Assembly (NCBI GenBank): GCA_017644045.1 | Contig: JAEPMI010000012.1 | Span: forward strand, 186,001 to 250,000 | Source of the DNA: Deltaproteobacteria bacterium | GTDB lineage: Bacteria; Myxococcota_A; Polyangia; Polyangiales; Houyiibacteriaceae | DNA length: 64,000 bases | Direction: 5' to 3' | Shown here: positions 60,705 through 64,000 of the stretch, one piece after another | How positions within the stretch are numbered: the stretch's first letter is position 1 | Layout of the letters: each line of letters begins with the position of its first letter | Made by a program: the position numbers and the translations under genes | The notes under the pieces: generated by a model | The model's database searches: none | Seen by the model: the letters and a program-made list of their open reading frames with translations, nothing else | Told to the model about the DNA's origin: nothing

Positions 60705-61607
60705 ATGACCGATGCCGCGCGCAAGCCGGTGACGCTGCCCACCCTCCGTCGAATGAAGGCGAAGGGAGAGAAGATCACCATGGTGACCGCCTACGACGCG
60801 ACCTTCGCCCGTATGATCGACGAGGCGGGAGCAGACATCCTGCTCGTGGGTGACTCGCTCGGGATGGTCGTCCAGGGCCTCGACACGACGCTCCCGGTGA
60901 CGGTCGACGAGATCATCTATCACTGTCGGGCCGTCGCTCGCGGCACGCGTCGCGCGCACATCGTCGGCGACATGCCCTTCCTGAGCCACCAGATCAGCCC
61001 CGAGGACGCCCTGCGCAACGCAGGCCGATTCCTCTCCGAGGGCGGCGCCCACTCGGTGAAGCTCGAGGGCGGCCAGGCCTCCGCGCCCACCATCAAGCGC
61101 CTGGTCCAGGCCGGCATCCCGGTCATGGGCCACGTCGGCCTGACGCCGCAGAGCGTCCACGCGATGGGCGGCTTCCGCGTCCAGGGCAAGACCGAGGAGG
61201 CCGCCGAGCGAGTCCTCGCGGACGCCCGCGCGGTCGCCGAGGCCGGCGCGTACGCGGTCGTGCTCGAGGGCATCCCGTCCGACCTCGCGGCCGAGGTGAC
61301 CGCCTCGTTGCCCGTCCCGACGATCGGCATCGGCGCGGGCCCCGCGTGCGATGGTCAGGTGCTGGTCTGCTACGACCTGCTCGGCCTGACCCCCGATCTG
61401 AAGCCGCGCTTCGTGAAGCGCTACGCCGAGCTCTTCGAAGCCGGCAAGGAAGCGGTGGCGAGCTACTGCGAAGAGGTTCGCGCCGGCGCCTTCCCGACCG
61501 AGGCCCACGGCTTCGGAAGCGTGAAGCGCCCGATGGAGCGCCCCGAGCCGAACCCGCCGCAGGACGATCGGCGCCCGCTCTTCGGCAGCTACGGCCCGCA
61601 GGCCTGA
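60705..61607 (+). CDS. panB: 3-methyl-2-oxobutanoate hydroxymethyltransferase
   Basis: PanB transfers a hydroxymethyl group from methylenetetrahydrofolate to ketoisovalerate, the first step to pantothenate and CoA. The 300-residue product shows [28 protein letters not shown] (in pieces [10 protein letters not shown] and LVGDSLGMV), the metal/substrate region [24 protein letters not shown] and the catalytic-Glu segment [11 protein letters not shown]. It is followed by panC with seven bases between. ATG 60705 is preferred over earlier codons. Confidence 0.97.
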   Translation: MTDAARKPVTLPTLRRMKAKGEKITMVTAYDATFARMIDEAGADILLVGDSLGMVVQGLDTTLPVTVDEIIYHCRAVARGTRRAHIVGDMPFLSHQISPEDALRNAGRFLSEGGAHSVKLEGGQASAPTIKRLVQAGIPVMGHVGLTPQSVHAMGGFRVQGKTEEAAERVLADARAVAEAGAYAVVLEGIPSDLAAEVTASLPVPTIGIGAGPACDGQVLVCYDLLGLTPDLKPRFVKRYAELFEAGKEAVASYCEEVRAGAFPTEAHGFGSVKRPMERPEPNPPQDDRRPLFGSYGPQA

Positions 61608-61614
61608 GTCCCGC

Positions 61615-62481
61615 ATGGTCCAGGTGGTGCACGACCCGAAGGCGTTTCGCGACGCCTGCGACCAGCTCCGTTCGCAGGGCGAGCGGATCGGGCTCGTGCC
61701 CACGATGGGCGCGCTCCACGAGGGCCACCTCGCGCTGATCGACGAGGCCAAGGCGCGCGGCGCCTCCCGCGTCGTCGTGACCATCTTCGTGAACCCGAAG
61801 CAGTTCGACCGGGCCGACGACCTCGCCGCCTATCCACGCGACCTGGACACCGACCTCGACGCCTGCGAGGCCCGCGGCGTGTCGCTCGTGTTCGCCCCGA
61901 AGGACCGCGCGATGTACCCGGAGGGTTACCAGACCCACGTCCAAGTCGGCGCGCTGGCCGAGGAGCTCGAGGGCGAATACCGCCCGGGCCACTTCCTCGG
62001 GATGACCACGATCGTGGCCAAGCTCCTGATCCTCACGGGCCCCTGCATCGCGGTGTTCGGTCGCAAGGACTACCAGCAGTGGCGCATCGTCGATCGGATG
62101 ACGCGGGACCTCGGCCTCCCGGTCGAGATCGTGGGGCACCCGATCGTGCGCGAGCCGGACGGACTCGCGCTCTCGTCGCGCAACCGGCTGCTGACGCCCG
62201 AGGACCGCACCCGCGCGCTCGCGATCGCCCGCGGCTTGAGGGCAGCGGCGGAGGCGTGGCAGGCCGGCGAGCGCTCGGCGGAGACGCTGACCGGCCTCGC
62301 GCGCGCGCCCATCGCCGACGCCTTCGACCGCATCGACTACGTGAAGGTCATCGACCCCGAGAGCCTGCGAGCTCGCGAAGGCATCGTGGACCGAGCGTCG
62401 ATCGTCGTCGCGGCCCACCTCGGCTCGGTACGGCTGATCGACAACCTCGAGCTCGGCGTCGATCCGGCCCCCTCCGTCTGA
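61615..62481 (+). CDS. panC: Pantoate-beta-alanine ligase (pantothenate synthetase)
   Basis: PanC joins pantoate and beta-alanine with ATP to make pantothenate. The 288-residue product has the nucleotide-binding PTMGALHEGHLALI (HIGH-like), VTIFVNPKQF, LYG-like region IAVFGRKDYQQ, and the KMSKS-like LALSSRNRLL. Intact active-site residues and normal length. With panB it forms a two-gene operon. panD (aspartate decarboxylase) is not in the window. Confidence 0.97.
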   Translation: MVQVVHDPKAFRDACDQLRSQGERIGLVPTMGALHEGHLALIDEAKARGASRVVVTIFVNPKQFDRADDLAAYPRDLDTDLDACEARGVSLVFAPKDRAMYPEGYQTHVQVGALAEELEGEYRPGHFLGMTTIVAKLLILTGPCIAVFGRKDYQQWRIVDRMTRDLGLPVEIVGHPIVREPDGLALSSRNRLLTPEDRTRALAIARGLRAAAEAWQAGERSAETLTGLARAPIADAFDRIDYVKVIDPESLRAREGIVDRASIVVAAHLGSVRLIDNLELGVDPAPSV

Positions 62482-62485
62482 CCAG

Positions 62486-64000
62486 TCAGGGGGAGAGGAC
62501 GATCCGGCCGGTGTCGTGGGCGATGGTTCGGGTCTCCCGCACCTCCCGTCCATCGACGCGCGCTCGCAGACGCAGCTCCTGCCCGACGGGCCGACCCGGC
62601 AGCTCGACCGGCGCCTGGCCGTGGTCGACGCCATCGACCCAGACATGACCGCCGGGGGGATCGGTCTGAATGGTCACGTCCACGCGGATCGGGACGAGCA
62701 CCGCGATCTGGCTGATGCTGCCCGGCTGCGCGTCGTAGGTGCTGCTCCACGCCTCGTAGCCGTCGAGCTGCACCTGCACGGGGTAGAGCTGGCCGATCTC
62801 GAGCCCCTGGTGGATCACCAGCGGCGTCTCGCCGGGCAGCGCCTCGCCGTCGAAGAACACGCGGGCGCCGGGAGGAACCGAGCGCACCTCGAGCCGTGGG
62901 GCGGCGACGGGTTCGGAGCGGGTGGCCCGAATGATGAGGAAGAGCGCCACGGCCAGCAGGACGGCGAGCCCGCCGAGGAGGAGCTTCCGCCGTCCCTTGG
63001 CCTTCGCGGCTTCCGTCATGGCGGCGAGCTGATGGGTGTCGAAACTCTCGCCGCTGAGCGCGGCGGGTCGCTGCCCGACCGCGGGACGAACCTCGGACGA
63101 GGCGTCGCGCCAGCCGCTGAGGTCCGGCAGACCCGGGCCGGGATCCGGCACCGCCTCTTCGGTCGGCCCCTCGGGGGGCCAGGAGGCGATGGCCGGCGCG
63201 GCCCCCGAGCGCGGCGGGGGCGGGGGCTTCGAGCGAGCGGCCGCCACGGCGCGCGGCATCGGAGGCGGCGGCGGCGCCGATGGAGGGGCCGCCTTGGGCC
63301 TCCCGGCGAGCGCGGCCTCGGCCTTGGCGCGAATCGCCGGGGGAAGCTTGGCCCGGTCGAAGGGGAGCGTGCGGTCCTCCGATGGCGGGGGACCCTGGCG
63401 GTTGCGCTCGGCGACCTGTCGCTCGATCAGGTCGCGCATCTTCTCCATGAGCCCCTCGGAGTCGTCGACGACGGTCGCGTCCTCCCAGGTCTCGTCGTCG
63501 TCGCCGGTGCGGACGTCGGTGGTGTCCTCCCCAGGGTCCGGCTTGGCCGCTGGCCGCGCGCCGGCGGTGGGATCGTCCCACACCTCGAAGGACGCCTCCT
63601 TCTCCTTCGCCGCCATCCGGCGTGCCGCGATGGCTTTCGGGATCTGGTTGCTGGTCTCCTCGTCGCCGAAGTCCTCGCCCAGATCGAAGATCACGCTCTT
63701 CTTCGGGTCCGGTCGGAACTCCTCCGCTCGCATGGGCCCCACCCCGCCCGAGGTCGTCTCCTCGCTCGAGTCCTGAGTGTGAATGGACGAGAGCACCTTC
63801 TGCTGCCCGCTCGGGAGCTGCAGGCCCCCGCTCGAGGCCTCGATCTCGCTCGGGAAGAGCTGCCCCATCATCCCCGCCAGCCGTGAGGGCGTGAACGAGG
63901 GCAGATGGCCGTAGAGGAACTGCGTGAGGGCCTGACCGAAGTCGTGCGCCGACTGGTAGCGCTCCTCCGGATGCTTGTGCAGCGCCTTCATGACGATCTC
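62486..64000 (-). CDS. Ser/Thr protein kinase, C-terminal part with TM and PEGA domains (partial)
   Basis: The minus-strand frame enters from the window edge with EIVMKALHKHPEERYQSAHDF, the conserved last helix of Hanks-type kinases. After it come about 290 residues of low-complexity, Pro/Ala/Glu-rich linker. One transmembrane helix (LLLGGLAVLLAVALFLIIRA) follows, then two PEGA domains (LEVRSVPPGARVFFDGEALPG; VTIQTDPPGGHVWVDGVD), ending SP. PEGA domains in such kinases sit outside the cytoplasmic membrane and may sense envelope signals. The kinase catalytic core lies outside the window. It is convergent with panC (4 bp between stops). Confidence 0.9.
   Translation of the reverse strand, partial: EIVMKALHKHPEERYQSAHDFGQALTQFLYGHLPSFTPSRLAGMMGQLFPSEIEASSGGLQLPSGQQKVLSSIHTQDSSEETTSGGVGPMRAEEFRPDPKKSVIFDLGEDFGDEETSNQIPKAIAARRMAAKEKEASFEVWDDPTAGARPAAKPDPGEDTTDVRTGDDDETWEDATVVDDSEGLMEKMRDLIERQVAERNRQGPPPSEDRTLPFDRAKLPPAIRAKAEAALAGRPKAAPPSAPPPPPMPRAVAAARSKPPPPPRSGAAPAIASWPPEGPTEEAVPDPGPGLPDLSGWRDASSEVRPAVGQRPAALSGESFDTHQLAAMTEAAKAKGRRKLLLGGLAVLLAVALFLIIRATRSEPVAAPRLEVRSVPPGARVFFDGEALPGETPLVIHQGLEIGQLYPVQVQLDGYEAWSSTYDAQPGSISQIAVLVPIRVDVTIQTDPPGGHVWVDGVDHGQAPVELPGRPVGQELRLRARVDGREVRETRTIAHDTGRIVLSP

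Overview
The window is uniformly GC-rich, densely packed chromosomal DNA. Its gene content points to a myxobacterium, most likely of the Polyangiales/Sandaracinus type. This rests on the content (many lipoproteins, Ser/Thr kinases, FHA proteins, sigma-54 activators with TPR/ATPase sensor modules, Cys-rich secreted proteins, a MYXO-CTERM-like tail and a delta-proteobacterial-looking LexA site), not on a database match. No rRNA, tRNA, CRISPR array, transposase, integrase or phage gene was seen.

Layout. 1-2470: N-terminal part of a TPR/GAF regulator and a Ser/Thr kinase, both minus. 2545-5303: a metzincin-type Cys-rich lipoprotein overlapping an SDR-fold protein without the catalytic Tyr/Lys. 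5313-5471: a 52-residue minus-strand gene with a clear promoter and Shine-Dalgarno. 5565-10208: a coupled run of DUF4350 protein, MoxR ATPase, DUF58/vWA protein and RsmA. 10180-16336: envelope proteins (two HEAT-repeat proteins, a PQQ-propeller/HEAT lipoprotein, an LpoA-like binding lipoprotein and a small lipoprotein). 16369-24393: RluA-type pseudouridine synthase, a carboxypeptidase-regulatory/PDZ protein, an FHA/zinc-ribbon/transglutaminase-like protein, an MlaE-like permease with a degenerate ABC ATPase, and a membrane dipeptidase.

24418-33438 is the most unusual part. Three overlapping genes encode large Clp/Hsp100-like double AAA+ proteins. They have a shared non-Clp N-terminal region, graded decay of the first ATPase ring, no canonical D2 pore loop, and, in the first two, a C-terminal region resembling the PCRF domain of peptide-chain release factors. 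A 173-bp inverted-repeat (MITE-like) element follows.

33666-37877 (minus) is gatC-gatA-gatB-mtnA: the Asp/Glu-tRNA amidotransferase plus a methionine-salvage isomerase. 37922-38974 is a Cys-rich repeat lipoprotein. 39267-46835 is a signalling block: hybrid histidine kinase, FHA-sigma54 activator, and a 1260-residue ATPase/TPR/sigma54 activator coupled to a lipoprotein. 46878-50537 (minus) is a GntR/FadR regulator, a small GMC-associated subunit, a GMC oxidoreductase and a homocysteine methyltransferase-like gene, preceded by two TGGTNNNACCA operators. 50700-51353 is lexA with its own promoter, LexA box and terminator.

51546-58166 holds a DUF2330 surface protein, a small lipoprotein, a class V aminotransferase, two proteins of unknown function and an AstD-like aldehyde dehydrogenase. 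58218-62481 holds two helical-repeat proteins and panB-panC (pantothenate synthesis). 62486-64000 is the C-terminal part of a second Ser/Thr kinase with PEGA domains. No gene-free stretch exceeds about 300 bp. Several genes have a TANNNT hexamer 5-8 bases before the start codon, suggesting short-leader or leaderless transcripts.
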